Assembly (NCBI GenBank): GCA_017871115.1
Contig: JAFCIZ010000002.1
Coordinates: 3,431,501-3,495,500, forward strand
From: Cunninghamella blakesleeana
Lineage: Eukaryota; Mucoromycota; Mucoromycetes; Mucorales; Cunninghamellaceae
DNA length: 64,000 bases
Direction of reading: 5' to 3'
Position numbers and translations under genes: made by a program. The notes beneath the pieces are model-generated. The model was not told the DNA's origin. It was given only the letters and a program-made list of their open reading frames with translations, and did no database searches. Positions 1-10,861 of this stretch are shown here, piece after piece; the first letter of the stretch is position 1; each line of letters starts with the position of its first letter.

Positions 1-1213
1 TCACAAGAAAAAGAATTCAGGTAATATTTATTGGTCTGGTTTTTTTTATTACAACATGTATTTATTATTATTTTTAATTGTTATAATTTTTAAATGTTGA
101 TTTTATATTTTATATTTTATACTAACTATTGATCTTTCTATTTGATTATAGTTGCCTAGGTATCTTTAAAGTTCCAGGTTCTTCTCTTGCATCAAGTATA
201 TCTCTATCTTATGGATTATCATTATTAGTTGCTGGAACTACAAAAGCGGATTTATTTCAATATTCTATTAAAAAATCAACTATAGAGCAATGGAGGCAAC
301 ATACTTATCGGCTAAACACCAATACTGAAGAAGATGAAAATGAAAATGATGATGTAGAAGAAGATAACAATAGCAAATTTCCAATTGTAATGAAACCAAA
401 AGGAAAATTTTCACATGGAAATGAATGGCATGAAGGTTATATCGATGATATACATATTCTTGGCCAAGATGGAAATAGTAAAAATAAATTATATAAATAT
501 GTTGGTAAAGTGTGAATATGAGTATATTTATATGACTTAAAAAAAACAAATATAATTATTCATGTATATTTTTTCTATTTTTCATTCTTTCTTTTTTCAA
601 CAGTATCTCGTGGATCTGATGATATGGAAATACTGATCTGGAATCCCGATACTAGTAAACAAACAGACGCAGATATTATTTTATCTTTAAATTGGCCAGA
701 CAATGAAGAAAATACAGGTTTACGTTTTTGTATTATCGAAGAAAATGGTAAATACGAAAATATGATTGTGTCTATTATTTCTTTATTAATATGTATATAT
801 TTATATAACCTGTAAATTTATTTATTTATTATTATTATTTATTTACTTATATTTTATTAGGTCAAAAATTTTTATTATCTGGTGATTATGAAGGCAACAT
901 TCGTATATTTAATATTGGTGATGGCAAAATCTCAAAAACGTTAGAGGACGGAAGTAAAGAAAAACATGAACCATTCAAGGTAAATTTAAGATATATATAT
1001 TATTATAAATATAAATATATTTAATTATTATGACAATGGTTAAACAATTACTGTTTTATTTCTATTCCTATTCCTATTTTTTAATAGATATTAAAGCACT
1101 CATTATCAAATAATGTCATTAGAGATATAACTGTGTCGAAGGATGGAAAAACAGTAGTAGCTGTTGATAGTAGTAATTGTGTATTTATTTGGGGAATAGA
1201 TGCTGAAATCTAA
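1..1213 (+). CDS. WD40-repeat protein, 3' part only
   Basis: This is the 3' end of a multi-exon gene that starts left of the window. Exons read as 1-20, 152-504, 604-747, 861-979 and 1088-1213, all closing in frame to a TAA stop. The product has beta-propeller style blades: a GSDDMEILIWN strand, an LLSGDYEGNIRIFNIGDG blade and a terminal VAVDSSNCVFIWGIDAEI blade, each ending in the W/F-x-hydrophobic pattern of WD repeats. An acidic loop (about 20 residues rich in E, D and N) lies in the second visible exon. The family beyond WD40 is not recognised, so no pathway is assigned. It converges with the ferric reductase gene 291 bp downstream. Gene structure is well supported; function is open. Confidence 0.8.
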
Positions 1214-1504
1214 TATATACTTTATTCTGATCTCTATGTTATTATTAATTTCTTATACTTATTATTATATTGTTTTATATTTATATTTTATTTTATATTT
1301 TTATCTTTATATATTTATATATTGCACATTACATGTAAAATACTCATATACAAATAATAAAGCTTTATCTAATCTTTTTCTTTAGTTTTTTACTATGACT
1401 TTATATTATTATTATTATTAATTTATTTATTTACTGTTAATTATTGAAACGATATATATATATATAAATAGTGAGTAAGAATTATGTTCATGTTATATGT
1501 GTAA

Positions 1505-3568
1505 TCAAAACTCAAATCTTTCTGATTTCACTTCCCAATGAGCCTTATTACTATTAAATCGTTTACTTCTAGCTAAATTTCCACATAGCTGTATTGATTC
1601 TTCATGAGCACATAAACCAAGGATTGTATGATGCTGCGAATGTTGAGAACGAATGGATTCTAAAATATTAACATAATTCGGTCTTCCATGATGATATTTA
1701 ATATTGATTTGTTGATGGTGATGTTCATCATCTCTATGTAAATCATTCGTTGGTGGAGATGTGATCACTTCATCTTGATCTTGTGTGATGTAGATTTGCC
1801 AATTTAATTGAAAGGTCATCATTGTAGATTGTTTATTTAGAATGGTATAGACATCATTGATCATAGGATCAATTAGATCAGTATGCCGTAATGTCCAAAT
1901 TAAATAAATATGTTTCATTGAATCATAGCTATCATCATAATCTTCATTGCTTATAGTATTATCATCCGTTGTATTCCATAGAGATTGTAAAACAGATAAC
2001 CAAGGTGTAATGCCAATTCCTTCAGCTACTAGCACGATGACAGGATAAAATGCATAAATGTGTTTAGGTTGGCAAGTATGTATATGATCACCATAGGGAG
2101 CACTTAATTGAAGAGTTGTTGTTGGCCAATCATTTTTTTTAAAGTTTGCAGAGAGATCGTATAAATATTGGGTATCGTTTCCAAAAGCTTTTATATAAAA
2201 TGTTAATACAGAACCACTGCCAGCAGTAGGGTTTGTTGATGTTGGTATAGATTCATTATGTTCTATAAAGCTAATAGAAAAAGGATGTGACCAAAATACA
2301 TTTTTCCATTTATTGTTTGAAAAACTAAGAAATACAAACTGGCCAGGTAAAAGGGAGATATGCTTTTGCATCCAACTTTGTTTTTTTTTTTGATCATTGG
2401 GGATCATTAATTTTAATCTAACAACATTTCTTGATAAAGGAGTTAAATCCATGATGGATCCGGGAATCGATTGATACCAACGATAAACAATATCTGTTAA
2501 CCAAAAAACAACCAAACTAGCATAAAATAGGATAAAGACCCAGTGATGCCAACCACCAGCCAATAAGATACCAAAGAAGCCCAAGAGATGACTGAATCTA
2601 AAAAAACCATACCATTTCATACGAATCAAAGGGTGAGAACCAAGGAGTAAAATAAACATGCATAACCCCATAATAGATCCAGTGAAGTAACGAGGATTGG
2701 AAATAAGTAAAGTCCACCAGTTCATCATGGCTTCCTTGATTTCATTGTCATTACTAAGATATTGATGTTGAAGTAGAGTATTATTATTATTATCATGGTC
2801 CCTTTCTAATTGTCGATAATAATGTTTTGTCCATTGATAACAGCCATGATAGATGGTACATACAATTGAGAATCTTCCAAACCATTTATGTAATGGTAAT
2901 GTGGTTAATAAATTAGACACTCCTATCCATCGCCATAGAACACTACTACGTACAGATAATGCTAAAGCCATGGCCAGGTCCACTAAAGCTAACTGTGCTG
3001 TTCGATTGCTTCTTAATTGATAATCCAGATATCGTTCATAATCATTTTCCCATTGCCCATTCAAAGTAAAATATCCCAGAATAAACCCTATATGAATTCC
3101 AATCAAACCGAGTACAATGATACAGTGGCCAACGTAAAAAGTAGTATTTAAAAATCGATATTCACGATGCCACCATCGTCTTAAAAAATATAGTTGAGGG
3201 CTGTTACTAAGAGGTGAGTTATCAATATTATTATTTATAGTTGTTTTATTTACTTCTATGTCAGTATCAATATTAGGATCTATGATGTTGTTGCTTTTTC
3301 TACTACGATTAATACTGTTATTTTTGTTAAATAAATAAAAATTAGAATATTGATAAAATACTAGTATACAATAAAGTAAGCAGAGTCCAACTGTATAAGC
3401 TGTTAAGGTGGTATAATCTCTTTGATATCTTGGCCGTGGCGTTGTATTATTATCATCTGATGGTGTCGAAAATATATATTGTACAGATTGCCATGATTCT
3501 ATTAATACTGTAGTGAAAAAGAGGAAAGAAAAAACCCACAGCAACGATCGTTTATTAAAACGTATCAT
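1505..3568 (-). CDS. Ferric-chelate reductase / NADPH oxidase-family transmembrane oxidoreductase
   Basis: This single uninterrupted frame of 687 aa has the full ferric-reductase architecture. Several membrane helices occupy about residues 10-370. The bis-haem signature is complete: H227 and H241 (13 residues apart) in one helix and H327 and H341 (13 apart) in another. The FAD-binding region follows with PGQFVFLSF (about 408-416) and HPFSIS (428-433), and the NADPH-binding site with GIGITP (517-522). The protein ends in SERFEF, the aromatic end usual in this family. It should pass electrons from cytosolic NADPH through FAD and two haems to external Fe(III) or Cu(II). NOX enzymes share the same plan, but the plasma-membrane metalloreductase role is the more likely one. 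No permease or multicopper ferroxidase partner lies nearby. It is intronless, unlike most genes here. Confidence 0.88.
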   Translation of the reverse strand: MIRFNKRSLLWVFSFLFFTTVLIESWQSVQYIFSTPSDDNNTTPRPRYQRDYTTLTAYTVGLCLLYCILVFYQYSNFYLFNKNNSINRSRKSNNIIDPNIDTDIEVNKTTINNNIDNSPLSNSPQLYFLRRWWHREYRFLNTTFYVGHCIIVLGLIGIHIGFILGYFTLNGQWENDYERYLDYQLRSNRTAQLALVDLAMALALSVRSSVLWRWIGVSNLLTTLPLHKWFGRFSIVCTIYHGCYQWTKHYYRQLERDHDNNNNTLLQHQYLSNDNEIKEAMMNWWTLLISNPRYFTGSIMGLCMFILLLGSHPLIRMKWYGFFRFSHLLGFFGILLAGGWHHWVFILFYASLVVFWLTDIVYRWYQSIPGSIMDLTPLSRNVVRLKLMIPNDQKKKQSWMQKHISLLPGQFVFLSFSNNKWKNVFWSHPFSISFIEHNESIPTSTNPTAGSGSVLTFYIKAFGNDTQYLYDLSANFKKNDWPTTTLQLSAPYGDHIHTCQPKHIYAFYPVIVLVAEGIGITPWLSVLQSLWNTTDDNTISNEDYDDSYDSMKHIYLIWTLRHTDLIDPMINDVYTILNKQSTMMTFQLNWQIYITQDQDEVITSPPTNDLHRDDEHHHQQINIKYHHGRPNYVNILESIRSQHSQHHTILGLCAHEESIQLCGNLARSKRFNSNKAHWEVKSERFEF

Positions 3569-4051
3569 TATCTATCAAAAAAAAGAAAAAAAAAAAGGAA
3601 AAGGTACATGTGTTAATTAATCGTTTATTAATAAATATTAAGCCATTGCATAGTTATGAATTAGTTATTCTTTTGATATTACTTACTTATAATATATAAG
3701 CAAATATATAATATGAATAAATCTATTTTATTGATATTTAATTAAAGATAATAAAATAAAATAGGAAAAAGTAGAAAAGAAAGACAAAAAAATGAAAATA
3801 ATTGAATAAAAAAATAAAGTTTTTTAAATTTTAAAGTTCGATTTTTTATTGTGTGTGTATAAATTATAAAAAATAATAATGAATATAAATATATAAAATA
3901 TAGTACAGTAGAATATAATTAATATAAGAATAAATAAAAAAAGAATAGATAAATAATAATGGTATTTATACATATATATAATAAAAATAAATAAAAAAAG
4001 GGATATTGACATATTTTTATATATAAATATATTTAAGTGTATGTATGTATA
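3569..4051. other. AT-rich intergenic spacer
   Basis: This spacer lies upstream of the ferric reductase and downstream of the PXA gene. It is almost pure A/T with poly-A/T runs. I see no coding pattern and no recognisable iron-responsive motif. Confidence 0.6.
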
Positions 4052-6137
4052 TTATTTTATATTATGATGGTCAACTAATTCAGGGAATATTTTTGAAATA
4101 ATGAGATCAATTAAAAGATACATAAGATGCTTATTTATATACTTATTATTTAAAGGAGCCAATGTATCGTGTAAATGAGATTGGAGTTGATTCATATCAT
4201 CTGTACCAAATAATGTATGAGTAAGAGGTTGAGGTAAAGCAATCACTAACAGTCGTTCTGCTCTAATTCGCATTTGTTCTCTTTGTAATGGTGTCACTGG
4301 TTTTCCACGTTGCATAAATACTCCATTCGGCCATAATAACTCTCTTCCCAATCTTAAATAAAATACAAGGAACGGCTCGCTTAAAACATGTAATATTGTT
4401 TGTTCTAAAAATCTAAAAAAAGAAAAAAAAAGAAAACGAAGAAGAATAAAAAAAGGAGTTTTGTAAAAAAAAAAAAAAAAAAAAATCAGAGAATTGGATA
4501 TATATATATATATATGACAGAACTTACTTGTCGATTAGTAATCCACCACCAAATACTCTTAAAATAGGCCATAAGAACATAGCTATCATTTGCCATCCCC
4601 ATTGAACGACTGGCCTATCATCAATTAAAAAAGCAATTCTTAAAAATTTGGTAGTTGGTTCAATTAATCTGGCATGCCGAGTTCTTTTTTGATGTTGATT
4701 GACTTGATGATAACGCTTTTGTGAATGGGTAAATAAGGCTTGAAGGTAAAAATACAGCGATCTAAAAGGTGATAGAACAACTTGTAAAGTAATATAGCCA
4801 AAAGAAAAAAGTTTTTGTGAAGTAAACGTTGTATTTGAATTTGTTGTTGTGGATGTAAGATCGTCGTATGGGTCGTTGACCCCTTGTTGTTGTCTTTGTT
4901 CTTTTTGAATAGCTTGTAACCTCCTTAATTTACTTGACAGTCCTTCCTCCTCTGCTGCTACAATTTCCTCTTCTGCCGCTACTGTTCCTTTTTTAGGTGA
5001 TGAAGCTGAAGTTGGTTTTATGGTTATAGATGGTTTGATTGTTAATTTTCTTTTATTTTTATTACCATTATTATTGTTATTGTTATTAATAAAAGTTGGT
5101 GATGGTGATAATGATGATTTATTTTTTAGGGTATCTATTGGTGAATCTGTTGAACTATTTTCATGTGTCATTGCACTAAAAAATGTTCCTGCAAATTTAC
5201 CAGTCGCTTCATATTCATCTAATAATGGTTCATATCGTTGAAGTAGCTATTATACCACACACACACACACATGCACACAAAAAAACAAAAAAAAATTACA
5301 TTAATATTATTTAAACGTTGATATATATTTATATAATCCATTATTAAAAAGTGTATATATATATATGTATGTATTTCTAATTACCTTACAAATGATCATG
5401 TGAAGTGTATAAGGATCAGTTAATGATTCAATCACGTTGTATAATACAATATTTGCAATGATTTCACGTAATAATAGTCTTAAAGCCTTATTGTTACTGT
5501 CATTTTTATTTAAAATAAAAGGGAATATTGCATCTACTAACTGTCGTTGATATTCCCTCTCATCAACTTGAAAAGCAATATGAGGTTGCATACCATGAAA
5601 CAATTCTTCTAAACTATGTAGTCCACTAGCATGATTCATATGAAATCTTGTTTTTGCTTGCCTATAGTCGCGCCAATGTATAGTAAGTAATTTAGGAATA
5701 CTTATTAAAAGTAATTCTGTCCAGTCAACCTATTAAAATATAAATATAAGTGCATATATATAAAAGAAGGTATTATTAATATACCAGGACGAATAGAATA
5801 TTATATTCATTTTTTCCCCTTATCATTTCATATTAATTTTATGCAATAGTATATCCATTACCTGTTCGCAACAGCGTTTTTCTAGTTTTCTTATAACACC
5901 GGTTATTGTATCAACAAGAGCATCGGTAAGGTCTTGATCTTGAGTAACAAGATGATACCAAGGATGAATAAAATCACGCATCAATAGTGCCATATACATG
6001 AAAAGTTCTTGGTCTATAGCTGGAGACTTTGTAATAGTTGGTATTACATTTCGTCTAGGATCATTTTTAGGTAAAGTTAATAAATGTGGGTATAAAAGAC
6101 GTAAATGAAGTGGCCGATTGATAGAAGCATCCGTCAT
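4052..6137 (-). CDS. PXA-domain protein with nexin C-terminal region (sorting-nexin 13/25-like)
   Basis: Four exons (6137-5862, 5729-5385, 5246-4528, 4412-4052) join in frame to 566 aa. Exon 2 opens with VDWTELLLISIPKLLTIHWR followed by DYRQA, the diagnostic core of the PXA domain found with PX domains in sorting nexins. The PXA domain spans about residues 35-220. A disordered Asn/Lys/Ser/Glu-rich linker follows. The C-terminal part (FLIDDRPVVQWGWQMIAMF ... FGGGLLIDK, then the last exon) looks like the Nexin_C region. No PX or RGS domain is visible between them, so this is a shortened PXA-Nexin_C protein. A role in endosome/ER membrane contact or trafficking is expected from the family, not shown here. 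The start at 6137 is the first ATG in frame; a further upstream exon is possible because an AG acceptor-like site lies just before it. Confidence 0.8.
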
Positions 6138-7084
6138 ACCATTTAAGCTAATATGTTTTTAATAATAATAGTAGTAGTAGTAGTAATAGTAATATTAATA
6201 ATGTTTTATTTTTTTTTATGGGCGAGCAAAAAAAAAAAAAAAAGCGAGAGAAAAAGAAATTCCTTTTTTATTTTTCTAACCTTTTTTTTTTTTAAAAAAG
6301 TGGAGTTTAAAATTCACTGTTACCTTATTTTTTTAATCTCCAAGAAAAAAAATCATTCAGGTTGTAACCATACTTGTATATTAAAGTTTTTTTTTAAAAA
6401 AAGAAGTGCAGCTATATAGAAATGTTAAGTGACTTTTTAAAAAGAAGGATTTTTATAAAAGGATGATTCACAAGTTATATATCCAAAGGAAAATGAAAAA
6501 AAAAAAAAAACATTTAATGTCTTCTGTCAATAACTAGTAAGTGCTTGTCTATTTTTTTAGGAAGATTACCAAATTTCGGTGGAAGACATTAAACAGTTTG
6601 TTTCTTTTTTTTATTCAATCGAATTGACAAATTCTTTTAGAAATTTCATTCGATACTAAATCATATTTATGAACTAATAAGAAAAAAGTAAAATAAAAAT
6701 AAAAGCTTTAAAAATTATTATTCATATATCTGCTGTAGTTTAATACTCATATGTAAAACTAGCTAAAGGATTGGAGCAAGGTAGCTTAGCATAAAATTGA
6801 GATAAAGAAATGAACATGATCAAAAAAAAGGGTCTTCGGAATACTTGAAAAATTCTTGCATTATTATTTTTATTTTTTATATTAAAATAACAACAGTTTC
6901 ATTTTTTATTTCACTTATATTTGTTTATTTGTAATACAATAGGGACTTTCTTTTTTTCTCACACAAGTTGAATGATCAAAAGATAAAAGATGTTTTATTT
7001 ACCATAGAGCTTTTTTTTTTTTCTCTTTCTTTTTTTTTTTTACTACTCTTGCTATTATTGCTTATTTATTTATTTTTAAAAATT
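6138..7084. other. Intergenic region with TnAn tracts
   Basis: No supported gene lies here. Near the left end are an (AGT)n run and two poly-T/poly-A junctions (6282-6299 and about 6387-6402). Just before 7085 a long pyrimidine leader (T with scattered C) serves as the likely promoter/5' UTR of the next gene. Confidence 0.5.
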
Positions 7085-7645
7085 ATGGAAGATACTAGTT
7101 TATATAATCGAAATAACCATTATTCAGAACACTCTTTACCCTCAATGATAAATGAAGTATCACCTGAGCAATCCTATCCATATCATCCTCATCCAATCAT
7201 ATTTCATTCTCCGTATTATCCACCTCCTCCACCTTCTCGCTCTTTATCTTTTTTACGAAGAAAACAATTAAAGGTACTCGAATGTATATTAAAATGGAAA
7301 GATAAAAAACAAATGAATAAATACCCACCCCCACCACTCTATTATTACCCGCCACCTCCACATCATCATCACCCTACTATGGTGCAACCCATACCGCTTT
7401 ATTATTACTATCATTATATACCACCTTTCCACCCTTCTCATTATTATTATTCTTCAACTTCTTTTGATCGAGATGATAAAACACAAGTAAACGATAATAA
7501 TGATGAAGATAGTGATGATAATAGAAGAGAAAGCCATCATCATGATCGTGTTCAAATAGTCTCAATCCCCTCTTCTCCGAATACTTTTCATAATGACGAT
7601 CTTTATCTCCATCATCATCAACCATATATTGTCACAAACACTTGA
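7085..7645 (+). CDS. Small His/Tyr/Pro-rich protein, function unknown
   Basis: An intronless frame starting at ATG 7085 gives about 187 aa. An ATG-less or earlier start near 6968 would add only a Phe/Leu stretch translated from the pyrimidine-rich leader, so 7085 is preferred. The protein has an acidic/polar start (MEDTSLYNRNNHYSEH), poly-proline blocks (YYPPPPPSRS, YYPPPPHHHH), tyrosine runs, a basic segment (FLRRKQLKVLECILKWKDKK) and an acidic Asp/Asn tail. No known domain is recognised. The basic segment flanked by low-complexity sequence could be a short nucleic-acid or protein binding element, but this is speculation. It is probably expressed, given its clean frame and sharp stop. Confidence 0.5.
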   Translation: MEDTSLYNRNNHYSEHSLPSMINEVSPEQSYPYHPHPIIFHSPYYPPPPPSRSLSFLRRKQLKVLECILKWKDKKQMNKYPPPPLYYYPPPPHHHHPTMVQPIPLYYYYHYIPPFHPSHYYYSSTSFDRDDKTQVNDNNDEDSDDNRRESHHHDRVQIVSIPSSPNTFHNDDLYLHHHQPYIVTNT

Positions 7646-8153
7646 AAAATTTTAGATTTTTGTTTTAAATAAATATTGATCACAGATCCGTTTTTTGTTT
7701 TATTTACATAGTTTGTTTTTTTAAAAAAAAAATAAAAGGGTTCATATAAAATTAAAAAAAAGTAAGATTCATAAAAAGTAAGCATCCGTAAATAAATAGG
7801 TTGGGTGCTAAAAAAAATATAAAAATAATTAAAAGAAAAAGAAAGTATAATCAAGTAAAAAATTATATACATCAAAAAAAAAAAGGAAAGGGGATTTTTT
7901 TTTTGTCTTTTTCTTGTTTTTTTAAAATAATAATATTTTTTTTTGCTTTCACTTGAAAAAAAATATTAAAAAAAAAGGATAATAAAAAAAAGGAGAGAGT
8001 GAGAGAGTCAATTTCCACCAGATAGATTATTATATAAAAAGAGACATAATGAAAGATATGTTTTAAAAGAGCCAGTAATCCAGGTTTTTTCAGTTCTTCA
8101 GTTTTTTAAAATAAAGTATAGACATTTTAATTTCAATTTTCCGTTTCATTTTT
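7646..8153. other. Convergent 3' spacer
   Basis: This lies between the convergent ends of the His/Tyr/Pro-rich gene and the zinc-finger gene. It is AT-rich with several poly-T/poly-A junctions (for example about 7716-7732) and AATAAA-like signals. No gene is seen. Confidence 0.5.
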
Positions 8154-9314
8154 TCACACCGAATGTTTTTGAGCTTGATGGCGATGAAGAGCATCTCTTC
8201 TGCTAAAGGATACATTGCAAGGAGCACAAGTAAAGAGACGTTCACCCATATGGACAGTAGAAATATGACGTTCACAATCATGTTTTCTATCAAAAGTTTT
8301 TGGACAAAGAGAACAAGCGAAAGGTTTGATACGGTTTTTATCATGAGTTTTCACATGAGTACCTAAATTGTAACGACGAGTGAATCCACGTTGGCAGACA
8401 TCGCATACATAAAGCTGTTGTTTATTGCTGCTATTATTTTCTTTCATCATTTTATTATTATCGTTTGTTAAAACATCATCTACTTGGTCTAATTTACGTT
8501 TGTGGCTAACAGCGTTATTATTATTTTCGGTGGGCTGTTGTTGTTCTTTATCATTTGAACCGAATAAATCATCAAATAAATCATCCAACTCATTCTTGAA
8601 TTGATCAGAAGAAGAATTTAATTTCAATTGTTGGTCTTGTTGTTCTTGTTCTTCATTTGTTAAAGGAGGGAAGAGAGAATCGTCGTCGTCGTTATTATTT
8701 AAGGCTAAAGTAGACGAAGGCTGCTGTTGTTGATCAAGAGCTAATTGAGAAGGATTAACTGAAGTAAAATCGTGATCATCTTGATTTCCAATCATAGGAG
8801 TGAAATATTGCTCCATACAATCAGTTGAAGTGCCCATAAAAGGAGTAGAAGAAGCATCCATATAAGGTGTGGTAAAATGATTACCAATAAGAGGATCCAT
8901 ATAAGGTGTAGTCATCATCGGACTGTGAAAACCATTAATTGAAGGTGTAAAAGGTGTTTGGAAAGCGTCCAAACAAGGAGTATTCATGATAGGGCTGGGA
9001 GTATAAGCTTGCTGCTGAAGATGATGAATTGCAGCAGGTGAATTAGAAGATGAAGGCGTATGAATTAAAGAATGTAATAAATCATCCGTTGTCATCAAAG
9101 GCTTCATACTATTAGTATTAGTGTTATCGTAATCTATATAAGAATCAATAACGTCAGCTTCTGAAGTTAATTTTAATAATTGTGTTATTAAATAAACGTC
9201 AAACTCACCATTAAAATCACCAAAAAGAGTTTCAATATCAATAGCTTGAGTGTTCATATTATTCTTAGTAGCTTGAGAAATAATTTGATCAATGCTAGGA
9301 GAAAAGGTATTCAT
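8154..9314 (-). CDS. C2H2 zinc-finger transcription factor, Crz1/Prz1-like
   Basis: A single 386-aa frame encodes three C-terminal C2H2 fingers (about residues 302-324, 331-355 and 361-384). The first two (CDVCQRGFTRRYNL and CSLCPKTFDRKHD) closely follow the pattern of the calcineurin-responsive factors Crz1/Prz1. The N-terminal 300 residues are disordered, rich in Gln, Asn, Asp, Ser and Pro, with repeated TP-[YF]-M/T-D type units (TPYMDPLIGN, TPYMDASSTPFMG) at about 100-170. Such a region would be phosphorylated and read by calcineurin in Crz1 proteins, but I do not see a convincing PxIxIT docking motif. The fingers bind DNA; the calcium-signalling role is inferred from finger similarity only. 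The finger class is certain, the Crz1 orthology moderate. Confidence 0.82.
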   Translation of the reverse strand: MNTFSPSIDQIISQATKNNMNTQAIDIETLFGDFNGEFDVYLITQLLKLTSEADVIDSYIDYDNTNTNSMKPLMTTDDLLHSLIHTPSSSNSPAAIHHLQQQAYTPSPIMNTPCLDAFQTPFTPSINGFHSPMMTTPYMDPLIGNHFTTPYMDASSTPFMGTSTDCMEQYFTPMIGNQDDHDFTSVNPSQLALDQQQQPSSTLALNNNDDDDSLFPPLTNEEQEQQDQQLKLNSSSDQFKNELDDLFDDLFGSNDKEQQQPTENNNNAVSHKRKLDQVDDVLTNDNNKMMKENNSSNKQQLYVCDVCQRGFTRRYNLGTHVKTHDKNRIKPFACSLCPKTFDRKHDCERHISTVHMGERLFTCAPCNVSFSRRDALHRHQAQKHSV

Positions 9315-10861
9315 AAAAATTGCTGAAGGTAATAAAGATGTATCAAGAATTTCTTTTAAAGAAATGGTTATTATTTAATTAATAAATAAAAAGTATAAAA
9401 CTACTTTTTTTTTAAAAAAAAAAAGATTAATTAATATGAAGTTAAAAGAATAATAAAAAGGGTATTATCCCAGAAAGATTAAGATATAAAATAAAATAAA
9501 AAAAGGAGAGAGAGAGAGAAAAGAGAGAGAAAAAAAAAAAAATGAAAATCTGAGTCATCTATTTTTTTAACCAAAATTGCCGCAGTTTTCTAATGTATGA
9601 CGAAAAACGGAGATAGCCGAAAAGCCACGAATGTAAAAATATATCAATTTCCTTTGTTGTAATTTAAAATATTATATGCCTTTTTCAGTAATCCAGTGCC
9701 TAGAAAAGAAAAATCCATTAGTTGTACACATTTAACATATCTTACTCATAATATATCAAAACTTGTTTATAATAACTATTATATTATATGAAAAAAAATA
9801 TAAAAGTAGTTTATTTTGTGTAGATTATTTTATTTTTAGGAAAAAACATATGAGGACAATCCAAGGTTTCTTTTTTTTTTTTAGTTTTCAGGAAACATTT
9901 TCTCAAGATATGGGTTGGTTGGTTGTCATGGATACGGTGTTTAAATTAATATTTCTTGGATTATTAATTAAATAGCTTCTTATTTTCTTACTTTTACTTC
10001 TTCCGCTTTATATATTTTTTTAAATAAAAAAGGAAATCTTTTCTTTTTCCTTATTATAATAATGGGTTATGACTTTATTGTGATAAATCTAAATATTGTT
10101 TTCTTTAATAATAAGATATTGACTAAACAATCATAGAACTGGATATTGAAATAAAGATTAATGATTTCAAGGAAGGCGCCTTCAACTCCTTTACATTGAA
10201 AATGGAGAGTGGCTATGCTACTATGGATGGTATAGTTAGAGGGCCACAATTGAATTTTTAACTGTGCAATCGAATTATTACAAGAATCGTAAATTTCAAA
10301 TGTATACTTGAGGCGATTCATATACAATTATGTCAGAACATTCAGGGCCATTACTCTTCATAGAAACCTATCCAAAGGACTTTATGAGACTTGTTTCAAA
10401 CAAAGTGTTGCTTGAATCTGATATTTTTTGATTTTTAATATAAAAAGAATGAATGATATATAAAATTATATAATCGATAATAATTTTATTATTTGTTTTG
10501 ATATATATTCACGTTAAATATATTCTTTACTTGTTTCTTTTTAATGTAAAGTACATAATAAACAGGATATAAATATTTAAATGAATGCCTAATGTTTATT
10601 TACACATAGATTTTATTATATTTATTTATCAGCTTAAATATATATATATATATATATATATTAATATTTTTGATTTACTTGTGGCACAATATTATATTTA
10701 CATTCTCATTAATAATTATCAAAAAAAAAAAAGTTGGTCTGTGTAATACTAGATCAACTACACAAATATTTTTTTTTCACTTTTTTTTATTATTCTATGA
10801 TTAAAAAAATTATATTTATATATTTATATACGAAAAGGTAAAATGATAAAGTTTTTTTTTT
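9315..10861. other. Intergenic region, 1.5 kb
   Basis: The right flank of the zinc-finger gene begins with a purine-rich (GA)n stretch near 9500-9540, then a less AT-biased patch (9580-9640) that may be its promoter. An exon-like fragment at 9891-9975 (after a TTTCAG acceptor, ending in TAG) has no credible partner exon. A coding-like fragment on the minus strand is listed separately. (AT)n lies near 10638-10660. Confidence 0.45.
10067..10381 (-). pseudogene. Possible decayed coding fragment
   Basis: A minus-strand frame of about 80 codons has a balanced composition (RLKYTFEIYDSC, LWPSNYTIHSSIATLHF, CKGVEGAFLEIINLYF) unlike random AT-rich spacer. Just upstream, a different frame continues with similar composition (MKSNGPECSDIIVYESPQ), which suggests a frameshift. 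No family is recognised and no splice partner is visible. It could be a remnant of an old gene or transposon, or chance. Confidence 0.22.

Noticed and set aside
6968..7084. N-terminal extension with a Phe/Leu stretch that looks like a membrane helix
   Set aside because: It comes from a pyrimidine-rich leader; the ATG at 7085 is the likelier start.
8090..8366. Short frames on both strands over the zinc-finger region
   Set aside because: They are out-of-frame shadows of the C2H2 fingers.
9763..9975. 70-codon plus-strand frame with an exon-like 3' half after TTTCAG
   Set aside because: No partner exon with a matching donor; the upstream half is poly-pyrimidine translation.
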